In this document: positions 38,258-46,335 of the stretch, one piece after another
How the letters are laid out: the number at the start of each line of letters is the position of its first letter
How positions within the stretch are numbered: the first letter of the stretch is position 1
Assembly: GCA_002353555.1 (NCBI GenBank)
Contig: DEJO01000011.1
Location: 31,128-95,127, forward strand
Length of the DNA: 64,000 nucleotides
Direction: 5' to 3'
From: Prevotella sp. UBA2746
Lineage (GTDB): Bacteria; Bacteroidota; Bacteroidia; Bacteroidales; Bacteroidaceae
Notes under the pieces: model-generated
Database searches by the model: none
Seen by the model: only the letters and a program-made list of their open reading frames with translations
What the model was told of the DNA's origin: nothing
Position numbers and translations under genes: made by a program

Positions 38258-39061
38258 TTAGGGGTTGACGACCGTTATCCTGCCTTCGACGGCACAGTCT
38301 ACGGACTGACCTTGGCGCATTTTTTCGCGGAAGTAGTCCATGATGTAGTTACGGACGTTGTTCTGGGCATCCTGCGGAGAGACGATGTCGGTGGCTGACT
38401 GGAAGGCGGTCATCTCATCGTTGCCTTGCGACAGATAGTCGATGGTGACGATGCGGTAACGGGCTTGGGCATCGATGTCCTTGCCGTTGACCTGGACGGA
38501 GAGCAGCTTGCCGTCGGGGGTGATCTGCATCACCACGCCGTGGCTCACGCCCTCGCCGCCACGGTGGGCTATCTGCTGAAAGAGCTCGGTGAGCTTCTGC
38601 CCCGTGAGGGTGAGGAAACATATCTTGTTCTCGAAGGGTGCCACGTCGACGACATCGCTGACGGTCACCTTTCCCTCGGCTAAGGCTGCCCGCATGCCGC
38701 CGACGTTGTAGACAGCCAGGTCGGGACTCTCGTTGAACTGTGTGGATGCCCACATCAGGATGTCGGGCAACAGGTTGGAAAGCGGGCTCTCCGGCCGGTC
38801 GGCAAAGAGGTAGCGTGCCGCCGTTCCCACCTGCGGACTCATGATGCTGTCTACCTGATGACGGTAGGGAGCGAGGAACGACAGCGCCTCGGCAGGCGGC
38901 GTCGCGTCGTATCTCTTGTCGATAAGGATGCGCGTGCGGCTCACCTCCCCCATCTGGTACGGGGTATGGCATGACGTGAGCAGCAGGAAGGCAACTGAAA
39001 GCCCAATGCCCCACGCCCTGCGACGACAGAATGGTGTGATACTTAATGTCTTGTTTTTCAT
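38258..39061 (-). CDS. 5'-nucleotidase C-terminal domain lipoprotein
   Basis: 267 residues. The N-terminus is a lipoprotein signal (SVAFLLLTSC, with the lipid-bearing Cys in TSCHTP). The rest matches the 5'-nucleotidase C-terminal domain: SPLSNLLPDILMWAS, the substrate-pocket text AVYNVGGMRAALAEGKV and VAPFENKICFLTLTGQKL, and YRIVTIDYLSQGNDEM. It lacks the metallophosphatase domain, which is the next gene downstream. The domain order is therefore reversed relative to a fused UshA, and the binding domain is membrane-anchored while the catalytic domain has an ordinary signal peptide. Confidence 0.9.
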   Translation of the reverse strand: MKNKTLSITPFCRRRAWGIGLSVAFLLLTSCHTPYQMGEVSRTRILIDKRYDATPPAEALSFLAPYRHQVDSIMSPQVGTAARYLFADRPESPLSNLLPDILMWASTQFNESPDLAVYNVGGMRAALAEGKVTVSDVVDVAPFENKICFLTLTGQKLTELFQQIAHRGGEGVSHGVVMQITPDGKLLSVQVNGKDIDAQARYRIVTIDYLSQGNDEMTAFQSATDIVSPQDAQNNVRNYIMDYFREKMRQGQSVDCAVEGRITVVNP

Positions 39062-39149
39062 ACTTATTTATTTTTCAATCTTCAATTTCCAATTTTTTAA
39101 TCTTTCAATCTTAATCTTTCATCTTTAATATTTAATTTTTAATATGTTG

Positions 39150-39157
39150 CAAAGATA
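39150..39157 (-). promoter_or_regulatory. -7 box for the nucleotidase operon
   Basis: Minus strand TATCTTTG followed by C, an exact TAnnTTTG match, about 90 bp before the ATG at 39061. The leader is AT-rich with short TCAATCTT/ATCTTTCA-like repeats (39065-39140). Confidence 0.6.
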
Positions 39158-39266
39158 GTACTTTTATCCGACTTGCACAGGTAAAAGGAAAACGTCTTTT
39201 TGTTAAATAACATTAAAAACTCAAGTATAAAGCTTGCCACCCGACTCCTAACTCCCAACTATTTCG

Positions 39267-39274
39267 TACCTTTG
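39267..39274 (+). promoter_or_regulatory. -7 box for rplS
   Basis: TACCTTTG followed by CA, 86 bp before the rplS ATG. It lies divergent from the nucleotidase promoter. No -33 box at normal spacing was seen. Confidence 0.6.
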
Positions 39275-39359
39275 CATCCGCTTTCCGCGTAACCGCTGGC
39301 AGTGGAAGAGTCATTGGCCATGTTGCGTAGAGCAATTAACTCATAACAATTCAATAACA

Positions 39360-39722
39360 ATGGATTTAATAAAAGTTGCTGAAGAAGCATTTGCGACAGG
39401 CAAAAAGTTCCCGGAGTTCAAGGCCGGTGACACCATTACAGTCGCTTACAAGATTATCGAGGGTTCAAAGGAGCGTATCCAGCTCTACCGTGGTGTCGTC
39501 ATCAAAATTAACGGTCACGGCGACAAGAAGCGTTTCACCGTCCGCAAGATGTCTGGTACCATCGGTGTTGAGCGTATCTTCCCCATCGAGTCACCGAACA
39601 TCGAGTCTATCGAGGTGAACAAGCACGGTAAGGTACGTCGCGCTAAGCTCTACTACCTGCGCAAGCTCACGGGTAAAGCTGCACGCATCAAGGAGAAGAG
39701 AGTCATTACTGCGGAGAAGTAA
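39360..39722 (+). CDS. rplS: Ribosomal protein bL19
   Basis: 120 residues, typical bL19 length. Family text is present throughout: [19 protein letters not shown], the segment [30 protein letters not shown], and the basic end [20 protein letters not shown]. It sits at the interface of the 30S and 50S subunits. It is transcribed alone from its own promoter and ends at a clear terminator; the usual partner trmD is not adjacent. Confidence 0.98.
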   Translation: MDLIKVAEEAFATGKKFPEFKAGDTITVAYKIIEGSKERIQLYRGVVIKINGHGDKKRFTVRKMSGTIGVERIFPIESPNIESIEVNKHGKVRRAKLYYLRKLTGKAARIKEKRVITAEK

Positions 39723-39744
39723 TACCCACCCCCTTAACAGTATA

Positions 39745-39776
39745 AGAGGATGTGCCAGACGGCACATCCTCTTTTA
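39745..39776 (+). terminator. Terminator of rplS
   Basis: AAGAGGATGTGCC and GGCACATCCTCTT form a perfect stem around a 4-nt loop, followed by TTTT, 22 bp after the stop codon. Confidence 0.92.
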
Positions 39777-39802
39777 CATTTCAGCCTCTCCTCTCTCCCC
39801 CC

Positions 39803-40888
39803 TTAGAGGGCTGGAGAGCTTAACCTTTTCACATGACACTGCAATAGTTTCCCTTCCCCATCGCGCAGGTGCATACCACTGCCGTTGCAGTAACGGAACA
39901 TGTTACAGCCGGCACAGTCGTCACGCTTCATCCACCGACGGTCACGGTACACCTGGAAGCGGTGCTCCCACACGTCCATGAAGTCATCTTCGTAGATGTT
40001 GCCTTGGTGATAGTCGGAACGAATGCTGGAACAAGCCGAGATGCTACCGTCGACAAGAACCGATCCGACGGTGATGCCTGCCTTGCAGAAGAAGCCATAG
40101 TCACGGACATCCAACTCGTATTCGCCAACGAAGCCTTCGCAACCGTAGGCTGTACGGATGAGTCCTTCGCGGCGGGTGGTGCGGATGAACTCCATCAGCT
40201 GGCGGAAGTGTTCGTCGGAAAGCAGCACTTCGGGTGTCGTTGCCGCCCTGCCCACAGGGAAGACATCGAGCAAGCGCCACGAAGGAACACCCTTACGGAT
40301 GAGGAAATCACGCAACGCCGGCAACTCACTGAAATTGCGTTCGGTGGCACAGGTGACGATATCCCACACCACATTCGGCTCACGCCGCAACAGGTCGATG
40401 GCATCCGAGACGGCACGGAAACTTTCTTTGTGGCCTCGCATCCAGTTATGGTTTGCTTCCAGACCGTCAAGGCTGATGGTCATGGCGTGCATCCCCGCAT
40501 CGGCCAGTTGGCGTAATAGCGCCGGGGTAAGGTACAGTCCGTTGGTAACCATGCCCCACGGGAAGCCGTGGTCACGGATGGCTTGGCAGCACTCCACGAT
40601 GTCATCGCGCACCAACGGCTCACCACCGGTGATGATGACAAACACCTGACGCGAGTCGGTCTTCATGGCTATGCTGTCGAGAACACGGATGAAGTCGGCA
40701 AGCGGCATGTCCGGATGGCCTGCCACCGTCTTACAATCGCTTCCGCAATGGCGGCAATGCAGGTTGCAACGCAACGTACACTCCCAAAAAAGCTGATACA
40801 ACGGATGGTCGGCAACGATCTGTTGCTGCATCTTCCGCTGTATCTCCAGTCCCAGACGTTTCCTCAAAGAGAGTCCGCGGTACTTCAT
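39803..40888 (-). CDS. Radical SAM/SPASM enzyme of an rSAM-lipoprotein pair
   Basis: 361 residues from the ATG at 40888; upstream in-frame codons overlap the preceding gene. The radical SAM 4Fe-4S motif is CNLHCRHC (Cys41, 45, 48), followed by the glycine-rich SAM-binding text ITGGEPLVRDD and the later segment MTISLDGLEANHNWMRGH. The C-terminal Cys cluster (FCKAG, SACSSI, DDCAGCNMFRYC, LQCHV) is a SPASM domain for extra FeS clusters, usual in enzymes that modify peptides or proteins. The gene follows a small lipoprotein gene by 4 bp. This matches, from memory, the Bacteroidetes rSAM/lipoprotein system (TIGR04133-like enzyme with a dedicated lipoprotein), in which the modification is not known to me. 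The lipoprotein is the natural candidate substrate. Confidence 0.85.
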   Translation of the reverse strand: MKYRGLSLRKRLGLEIQRKMQQQIVADHPLYQLFWECTLRCNLHCRHCGSDCKTVAGHPDMPLADFIRVLDSIAMKTDSRQVFVIITGGEPLVRDDIVECCQAIRDHGFPWGMVTNGLYLTPALLRQLADAGMHAMTISLDGLEANHNWMRGHKESFRAVSDAIDLLRREPNVVWDIVTCATERNFSELPALRDFLIRKGVPSWRLLDVFPVGRAATTPEVLLSDEHFRQLMEFIRTTRREGLIRTAYGCEGFVGEYELDVRDYGFFCKAGITVGSVLVDGSISACSSIRSDYHQGNIYEDDFMDVWEHRFQVYRDRRWMKRDDCAGCNMFRYCNGSGMHLRDGEGKLLQCHVKRLSSPAL

Positions 40889-40892
40889 CCTA

Positions 40893-41306
40893 CTACTTTT
40901 TCTTGCCTTCTTCGGACAGGACGCCAATTTCCTTCTTGACCTTATCCTGCACTTTCCAAATGCTGTCCATCTTATGCCTGATCGTCTTCATCTGCACTTT
41001 CAGCTCTCCACGGTCAGCCGGCTGCCGCTCACGCATTTTCTGAACAGCCTCTTCCATCATGTTAGGACCACCATAGACACACTCTGCACGCCCGATATTC
41101 TCATAGGCGGAACGTGCCTTTTCCAACTGATCCTGCATCTGACGCATCTCAGCTTCCAGACGTGCATCTTCGCCATACAACTGATCCAGCCGAGCCATAC
41201 GCTCCTGGGGAGAGAGCTTGGACGTAGAACATGAGCCGAAGCCAAGTGCAGCAAAAGCCATGGAGAGTGCCGACAGCAACAGCGGGGATTTCCATCTGAT
41301 TTTCAT
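40893..41306 (-). CDS. Small coiled-coil lipoprotein, candidate substrate of the radical SAM enzyme
   Basis: 137 residues from the ATG at 41306. The signal peptide ends in a lipobox (ALGFGSCSTS, Cys26). The mature part is highly charged and probably coiled coil (ERMARLDQLYGEDARLEAEM), interrupted by the motif ECVYGGPNMMEE at about residue 75, then more charged helix. CxYGxP-type motifs are, as I recall, the conserved feature of lipoproteins paired with this radical SAM family, so Cys76 or its neighbours may be the modified residues. The radical SAM gene follows by 4 bp. A TAnnTTTG promoter lies 66 bp upstream. Function unknown. Confidence 0.8.
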   Translation of the reverse strand: MKIRWKSPLLLSALSMAFAALGFGSCSTSKLSPQERMARLDQLYGEDARLEAEMRQMQDQLEKARSAYENIGRAECVYGGPNMMEEAVQKMRERQPADRGELKVQMKTIRHKMDSIWKVQDKVKKEIGVLSEEGKKK

Positions 41307-41371
41307 TGTAGTTCGGTTTTTAGTTTTAACATCATGGCATGCACACTTTATGCAACACCACATTCATGTTG

Positions 41372-41379
41372 CAAACATA
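41372..41379 (-). promoter_or_regulatory. -7 box for the lipoprotein/radical SAM operon
   Basis: Minus strand TATGTTTG followed by C, exact TAnnTTTG, 66 bp before the ATG at 41306, within a T-rich region divergent from the AICAR transformylase promoters. Confidence 0.6.
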
Positions 41380-41431
41380 CGACTTTTTTCTTATTTCACC
41401 AAGAAAACAAAAGAAAAACAACGCAATTCGC

Positions 41432-41462
41432 TTTGTTTTTCACTCACTTCATCATACCTTTA
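41432..41462 (+). promoter_or_regulatory. Upstream promoter copy (P1) for the AICAR transformylase gene
   Basis: TTTG (41432-41435), a 19-bp spacer, then TACCTTTA (41455-41462). It is nearly the same sequence as P2, 86 bp downstream, sharing TTTCACTCACTT and ATC(A/G)TACCTTT, but the last -7 base is A instead of G. Confidence 0.5.
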
Positions 41463-41517
41463 CGAGGGAGCGTGAATGTACTTTCGTTCGGAAATAAAAA
41501 TAAAAGCAAGCTTTCAT

Positions 41518-41548
41518 TTTGTATTTCACTCACTTAATCGTACCTTTG
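41518..41548 (+). promoter_or_regulatory. Downstream promoter copy (P2) for the AICAR transformylase gene
   Basis: TTTG (41518-41521), 19-bp spacer, TACCTTTG (41541-41548): a full consensus Bacteroidetes promoter, 28 bp before the ATG. Confidence 0.75.
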
Positions 41549-41575
41549 CATTCAAAGTATAAAACTGAACAAGCA

Positions 41576-42757
41576 ATGAAAGAATTAGCACTCAAGTACG
41601 GATGTAATCCGAACCAGAAGCCTTCACGTATCTACATGGAGGAAGGCGAACTCCCTATCGAAGTGATTAACGGTCGTCCCGGCTACATCAATTTCCTGGA
41701 TGCGCTCAACTCATGGCAGCTGGTCAAGGAGCTGAAGGCTGCCACCGGGCTGCCTGCCGCTGCCTCGTTCAAGCATGTAAGCCCCGCCGGTGCCGCCGTG
41801 GGACTGCCCTTGAGCGACACACTGAAGAAGATTTACTTCGTAGACGACGTGAAGATAGAGCTGTCACCACTGGCTTGCGCCTATGCACGTGCACGCGGTG
41901 CCGACCGCATGTGCTCCTATGGTGACTTCGTGGCACTCTCTGATACCTGCGATGCTGCCACGGCAACGCTCATCAAGCGTGAGGTCAGCGACGGCGTCAT
42001 CGCTCCTGACTATACGCCGGAGGCTATCGAGATTCTGAAGGCTAAGCGCAAAGGTACGTACAACGTCATCAAGATAGACCCGGACTACGTCCCCAACCCG
42101 ATTGAGCGCAAGCAGGTGTTCGGCATCACCTTCGAACAGGGACGCAACGAAATCAAGCTGGACGACCCGGCTCTGTTCGAGAACATCCCGACGAAGAACA
42201 AGACCTTCACCGACGAGGCACGCCGCGACCTCATCATCGCCCTCATCACCCTGAAGTATACACAGAGTAATTCGGTATGCTATGTGAAGGACGGACAGGC
42301 CATCGGCATCGGTGCAGGCCAGCAGAGCCGCATCCATTGCACACGCCTCGCCGGACAGAAGGCTGACATCTGGTGGCTGCGCCAGTCGCCGAAGGTGATG
42401 AACCTGCCGTTCAAGGCTGATATCCGCCGTGCCGACCGAGACAACACCATCGACGTATACATCAGCGACGAGTATGAGGATGTGCTCCGCGAAGGTACCT
42501 GGCAGCAGTTCTTCACCGAGAAGCCGGAAGTGTTCACTGCAGAAGAGAAGAAAGCATGGATAGCTCAGAACACCAAGGTGGCTCTCGGCAGCGATGCCTT
42601 CTTCCCCTTTGGCGACAACATTGAACGTGCCCACAAGAGTGGTGTGGAATTTATAGCACAGGCTGGCGGCAGCATTCGCGACGACAATGTCATCGACACA
42701 TGCGATAAATACGGCATTGCCATGACCTTCACGGGTGTACGCCTCTTCCATCATTAA
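41576..42757 (+). CDS. AICAR formyltransferase, single-domain (PurH-type C-terminal domain)
   Basis: 393 residues from the ATG at 41576; the longer frame would begin inside the promoter. It matches the AICAR transformylase half of PurH: KYGCNPNQKPSRIYMEEG, the segment SFKHVSPAGAAVGLP, DGVIAPDYTPEAIEILKAKR, then SNSVCYVKDGQAIGIGAGQQ and GSDAFFPFGDNIERAHKSGV. These include the conserved Lys-His of the active site. The enzyme formylates AICAR with 10-formyl-THF, the penultimate step of purine synthesis. The N-terminal IMP cyclohydrolase (MGS-like) domain of ordinary PurH is absent, and the start is well defined by the promoter, so this is a single-function form rather than a truncation. IMP cyclohydrolase must be encoded elsewhere. 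Two tandem promoters precede it. Confidence 0.93.
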   Translation: MKELALKYGCNPNQKPSRIYMEEGELPIEVINGRPGYINFLDALNSWQLVKELKAATGLPAAASFKHVSPAGAAVGLPLSDTLKKIYFVDDVKIELSPLACAYARARGADRMCSYGDFVALSDTCDAATATLIKREVSDGVIAPDYTPEAIEILKAKRKGTYNVIKIDPDYVPNPIERKQVFGITFEQGRNEIKLDDPALFENIPTKNKTFTDEARRDLIIALITLKYTQSNSVCYVKDGQAIGIGAGQQSRIHCTRLAGQKADIWWLRQSPKVMNLPFKADIRRADRDNTIDVYISDEYEDVLREGTWQQFFTEKPEVFTAEEKKAWIAQNTKVALGSDAFFPFGDNIERAHKSGVEFIAQAGGSIRDDNVIDTCDKYGIAMTFTGVRLFHH

Positions 42758-42767
42758 ACCCATAACG

Positions 42768-42968
42768 ATGATGTCTGACTTCCAAGATATTCTCGAAAAC
42801 GGCATCTCCTTCAAGAAAGGAGGCAGCGGACAGAAGCCTGCCGATGACAAGGTGCGTACGAAAGCGAAGAAAAAGAAGTATGTAACCGGTGCTCACGGCA
42901 GCGGATCTGCCTTGCAGAAAGCAAAATACCGTAATCAGAGGGCGAACCGGAAAAGGAGAGGGAGTTAA
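42768..42968 (+). CDS. Small basic protein of unknown function
   Basis: 66 residues from the first of two adjacent ATGs (42768, 42771), starting 10 bp after the AICAR transformylase stop. The sequence begins acidic or neutral (MSDFQDILENGISFKKGG) and becomes strongly basic (KAKKKKYVTGAHGSGS, YRNQRANRKRRGS), suggesting nucleic-acid or ribosome binding. No known domain was recognised. Its stop codon lies inside a short tandem repeat (42957-43018). Overall it looks like a real co-transcribed small gene, but conservation was not checked. Confidence 0.55.
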   Translation: MMSDFQDILENGISFKKGGSGQKPADDKVRTKAKKKKYVTGAHGSGSALQKAKYRNQRANRKRRGS

Positions 42969-43018
42969 AGGGAAGTTAAAAGGGATTTATAGGGAAGTTA
43001 AAGGGAAGTTAAAGGGAC
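42957..43018. repeat. Degenerate tandem repeat of about 11 bp at convergent gene ends
   Basis: The unit GGGAAGTTAAA recurs four to five times with variation. It contains the TAA stop of the small basic protein (42966-42968) and, on the other strand, the TAA stop of pgeF (43009-43011). Confidence 0.75.
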
Positions 43019-43803
43019 GATAGCATTATCCCTGTAAGAATGCGCCCGCTATTAATGCCTAAGCGACGAGCTGAGAAGAAGTCGCCGACGTGGTCGTAGG
43101 TACAGATACCCGACTGACGGATATGAGACGCCGGAACTCCAGCATCCTCTAACTGCAACTGGTTGCAAAGCGGCAGGTCGAGATGCCATTTTGACTGTTG
43201 ATATAGCTTTGCTATCGATTCCATGGGGAAAGCAGCCTGGCGGAAGGTTTCATACACCTCGTCGCCCACCTCAAAGTTCTTCAGCGAGATACCAGGGCCG
43301 ATGACGGCTCGTAAGTGGGTGGGCAGGGTGCCGTAGGCGGCTGTCATCGCTTCTACCGTCTTCGCGACAATCCGTGCCACGGTACCTCTCCAACCGGCAT
43401 GGATGGCTGCAACAGCATGATGTTGCTCATCGTAGAGCAGTACCGGGATGCAGTCAGCAGTAGAGACGGCTATGCAGACACCTGTAAGATGGGTCATCAA
43501 GGCATCCACGCCGTCAAGGTATTGTTGCTGTTTTTCCGATGAAATGGAGAAAAATGAATGGTCGATGGGGCGTATTTCCGTCTGATGAGTCTGATGCGGA
43601 TAGACCAGCAGAGGCTCTGCTATACCCAACTCCTGACACAAGGCCGCCTTGTTGACTGCGATGTGTTCGGGAGAGTCCCCACAATAATGGTTCACATTAA
43701 ACGAAGCGTAGTTGCCTTCACTCACCCCACCTTGCCGTTGGGTACTGAAGGCAACTACGTTTTCTGATATGGAATACTGGTAAAGGACAGGCTTCTTCAT
43801 CAT
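43009..43803 (-). CDS. pgeF: Multicopper polyphenol oxidoreductase/PgeF (DUF152, YfiH family)
   Basis: 264 residues, normal family length. Signature text: [18 protein letters not shown], the segment [53 protein letters not shown] and the terminal [12 protein letters not shown]. Conserved His and Cys residues of the metal site are present (His in HQTH, Cys in TADC, His in HAGW). Family members are reported as purine nucleoside phosphorylase/adenosine deaminase-like enzymes or as a peptidoglycan editing factor. The ATG overlaps the stop of obg (ATGATGA), so the two are translated together. Its neighbours adk and hpt also act on purines. Confidence 0.92.
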   Translation of the reverse strand: MMKKPVLYQYSISENVVAFSTQRQGGVSEGNYASFNVNHYCGDSPEHIAVNKAALCQELGIAEPLLVYPHQTHQTEIRPIDHSFFSISSEKQQQYLDGVDALMTHLTGVCIAVSTADCIPVLLYDEQHHAVAAIHAGWRGTVARIVAKTVEAMTAAYGTLPTHLRAVIGPGISLKNFEVGDEVYETFRQAAFPMESIAKLYQQSKWHLDLPLCNQLQLEDAGVPASHIRQSGICTYDHVGDFFSARRLGINSGRILTGIMLSSL

Positions 43804-44972
43804 TCTTCATATTCAAAGTCTTCGAGGTCGTCAACGAACTCAATGTCATCGCCTGCCTCGTCGCCGTCCATGATCAGGATGTCTTCACCCTCGGCAGCCA
43901 TCTCCTGAGTGAAGCTGCTCATATCTTTGTCGCGGTGTACCAGTGTGTCTTCCGAGGTAATGGTCTGCAACTTGTTGCTTTCGCTGTTGAGCTCCTCCCA
44001 CAAGACATCCTTCAGCTCGTCCAGTCCCATACCTGTTACGGCTGAGATAAAGACCGTCTGCACGTCGTCGGGGAGCGTTTCTTTCAGCATCTCGACGAGT
44101 TCTGCATCCAGCAAGTCGCACTTGGTGACCGCCAACACGCGGTGCTTGTCCAAGAGTTCCGGATTGAAATTCTTCAGTTCGTTAAGCAGAATCTCATACT
44201 CCCGCTTGATGTCGTCGGTATCTCCCGGCACCATGAACAACAGCAACGAGTTGCGCTCGATGTGTCGGAGGAAACGTAAACCGAGACCTTTACCTTCGCT
44301 GGCACCCTCAATGATACCAGGGATGTCTGCCATGACAAACGACTTGTTGTCACGGTAGCCGACGATGCCAAGGCTTGGTTCCATCGTCGTAAAGGGATAG
44401 TTGGCTATCTTCGGACGGGCGTTAGACAACGACGACACCAACGTTGACTTGCCTGCATTGGGAAAGCCTACGAGTCCGACGTCAGCCAACAGCTTCAGTT
44501 CCATGATGACCGTCATCTCCTGCATAGGCTCACCGGGCTGGGCATAGCGTGGAGCCTGGTTGGTAGCCGAACGGAACTGGAAGTTGCCGAGACCGCCACG
44601 ACCGCCTTTCAGCAACATGACGACCTGTCCGTCTTCTGACACGTCACAGACAAACTTCCCCGTTTCTGCATCGTAGACAACAGTACCACACGGCACATCA
44701 ATATAGATATCCTTACCATCGGTACCATGACACTTGTCCCTGCCACCGTTGCCGCCATGTTCTGCAAAGATGTGACGCTGATAGCGTAGGTGCAGCAGAG
44801 TCCAGTAGTTGTGGTTGCCGCGCAGGTAGATGTTACCACCACGTCCGCCGTCACCACCGTCAGGTCCGCCGTTGGGGTTGTACTTGACGTGGCGCAGGTG
44901 CATAGACCCCTTGCCGCCCTTTCCTGAGCGGCAATGAATCTTTACATAGTCTACGAAGTTCGATTCTGCCAT
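43800..44972 (-). CDS. obg: Obg/CgtA GTPase, ribosome assembly
   Basis: 390 residues. The glycine-rich Obg fold (about 1-160) has [17 protein letters not shown] and [17 protein letters not shown]. The G domain follows with the P-loop GFPNAGKST, the switch region [13 protein letters not shown]3 DIPG, and G4 as TKCD (Thr for Asn) and G5 FISAVTG. The tail is acidic ([29 protein letters not shown]). The protein acts in 50S maturation and stress control. It lies between adk (83 bp upstream) and pgeF (overlapping) on the same strand. Confidence 0.97.
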   Translation of the reverse strand: MAESNFVDYVKIHCRSGKGGKGSMHLRHVKYNPNGGPDGGDGGRGGNIYLRGNHNYWTLLHLRYQRHIFAEHGGNGGRDKCHGTDGKDIYIDVPCGTVVYDAETGKFVCDVSEDGQVVMLLKGGRGGLGNFQFRSATNQAPRYAQPGEPMQEMTVIMELKLLADVGLVGFPNAGKSTLVSSLSNARPKIANYPFTTMEPSLGIVGYRDNKSFVMADIPGIIEGASEGKGLGLRFLRHIERNSLLLFMVPGDTDDIKREYEILLNELKNFNPELLDKHRVLAVTKCDLLDAELVEMLKETLPDDVQTVFISAVTGMGLDELKDVLWEELNSESNKLQTITSEDTLVHRDKDMSSFTQEMAAEGEDILIMDGDEAGDDIEFVDDLEDFEYEE

Positions 44973-45055
44973 TCGCGTGGTTCCTCTTAACTTTAGCTCA
45001 CATAAAATCGGGAAATTCCGGAAAGCCCGGAAAACCGGATTGTCTGGATAAGCTC

Positions 45056-45628
45056 TTAAATCTTATCAATCACCTCACAGATGCGACCGAAGATGTCGTC
45101 AACGCTGCCAAGTCCTTCTATATGGTAGTGGATGCCTTCACCTTCATACCAATCTATCAGCGGAGAAGTCTGGTTGTGATAGACATCCAGGCGCTTCTTG
45201 ATGGTTTCTTCATTGTCGTCGGAACGACCACACTGCTGTCCGCGCAACAACAGACGCTTCATCAGCTCGTCTTCAGGGACGTGCAACTCTATCATGGCTG
45301 CAATCTGATGACCTCGTTCTGCCAACATCTTCTTCAAAGCCTCTGCTTGCGGGATGGTACGGGGGAAGCCATCGAAGATGACACCCTTATGTTCGTTGCC
45401 GAAGCTGTCGTACACACTGGCAAGGATGTTGACCATCAGCTCGTCAGGAATAAGCTGTCCCTGGTCGATGTATCCCTTTGCTGTTTTACCTAATTCCGTT
45501 CCGTTCTTGATTTCGTTACGGAGAACATCACCTGTTGAGATGTGGCCGAAGCCATACTTCTCAATCATCTTGTCGCTCTGAGTACCCTTACCGGCACCCG
45601 GAGCACCGAAAATTACAATATTTTTCAT
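45056..45628 (-). CDS. adk: Adenylate kinase
   Basis: 190 residues, a short-lid adenylate kinase. It has the P-loop [18 protein letters not shown]-binding text [12 protein letters not shown] and [14 protein letters not shown], and a lid region [20 protein letters not shown]. It interconverts AMP, ADP and ATP. It follows hpt by 13 bp and is probably in one transcript with it and with obg and pgeF downstream, since no promoter box was found in the 83-bp gap to obg. Confidence 0.97.
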   Translation of the reverse strand: MKNIVIFGAPGAGKGTQSDKMIEKYGFGHISTGDVLRNEIKNGTELGKTAKGYIDQGQLIPDELMVNILASVYDSFGNEHKGVIFDGFPRTIPQAEALKKMLAERGHQIAAMIELHVPEDELMKRLLLRGQQCGRSDDNEETIKKRLDVYHNQTSPLIDWYEGEGIHYHIEGLGSVDDIFGRICEVIDKI

Positions 45629-45641
45629 TGATTTATAGTTG

Positions 45642-46178
45642 TTATTCTACCAACGTATAGATGTCGCGAAGGTTGCGTCCTTGCTGGTCATAGTCCAGTC
45701 CGTAGCCCAAAATGAAGTCATTAGGTATCTTCATCGCTACATATTCTATATCCAAGTCTACCTGCAACTTGTCAGGCTTGAGCAGCAACGAACAGATGTG
45801 AATAGATTCTGGACGGCGTGTTCCCAAGGTTTCTACCATTCGTTTCATGGTCAGCCCCGTGTCGACGATGTCTTCTACGATAACGATGGTACGTCCGGAG
45901 ATGTCTTCATTGATGCCAAGCACCTCTGTAATCTTGCCCGTTGAGGCTGTACCCTGATAGGAAGCCAACTTCACGAAAGAAATCTCACAAGGTATGGTAA
46001 TCATACGCATCAAGTCAGCTGCAAAGACAAAAGCACCGTTCAGCACCGCCAACATCAGCGGATTCTTGTCTGCAAGGTCATGGTTGATGCGGTCGGCGAC
46101 TTCTTTTACATGCTTCAGGATTTCAGCTTCCGGTATGAAAGTCTTGAAAGTTTTTCCTTTAATCGTTACTTTATCCAT
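45642..46178 (-). CDS. hpt: Hypoxanthine phosphoribosyltransferase
   Basis: 178 residues. The PRPP-binding motif is IVIVEDIVDTGLTM, and the purine-binding end includes YVAMKIPNDFILGYGLDYD. It salvages hypoxanthine/guanine to IMP/GMP. First gene of the hpt-adk-obg-pgeF series; a TAnnTTTG promoter lies 23 bp upstream of the ATG. Confidence 0.95.
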   Translation of the reverse strand: MDKVTIKGKTFKTFIPEAEILKHVKEVADRINHDLADKNPLMLAVLNGAFVFAADLMRMITIPCEISFVKLASYQGTASTGKITEVLGINEDISGRTIVIVEDIVDTGLTMKRMVETLGTRRPESIHICSLLLKPDKLQVDLDIEYVAMKIPNDFILGYGLDYDQQGRNLRDIYTLVE

Positions 46179-46200
46179 GGTCTTTATTCTTATTTTGGTG

Positions 46201-46208
46201 CAAAATTA
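46201..46208 (-). promoter_or_regulatory. -7 box for hpt
   Basis: Minus strand TAATTTTG followed by C, exact TAnnTTTG, 23 bp before the hpt ATG. No -33 box at normal spacing. Confidence 0.55.
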
Positions 46209-46251
46209 CAAAAAACTTCAAACTTTATACGCTAAACTATAAACTTTTCAC

Positions 46252-46259
46252 TACTTTTG
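46252..46259 (+). promoter_or_regulatory. -7 box for nnr
   Basis: TACTTTTG followed by CA, exact TAnnTTTG, 77 bp before the ATG at 46336. It is divergent from the hpt promoter about 45 bp away. Confidence 0.6.
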
Positions 46260-46335
46260 CACTCAGTCTATACACAACACATCCACCTTTAGCCTTTTTA
46301 CCGGCGGATTACTTGCATTTAATATACGGAAATCA

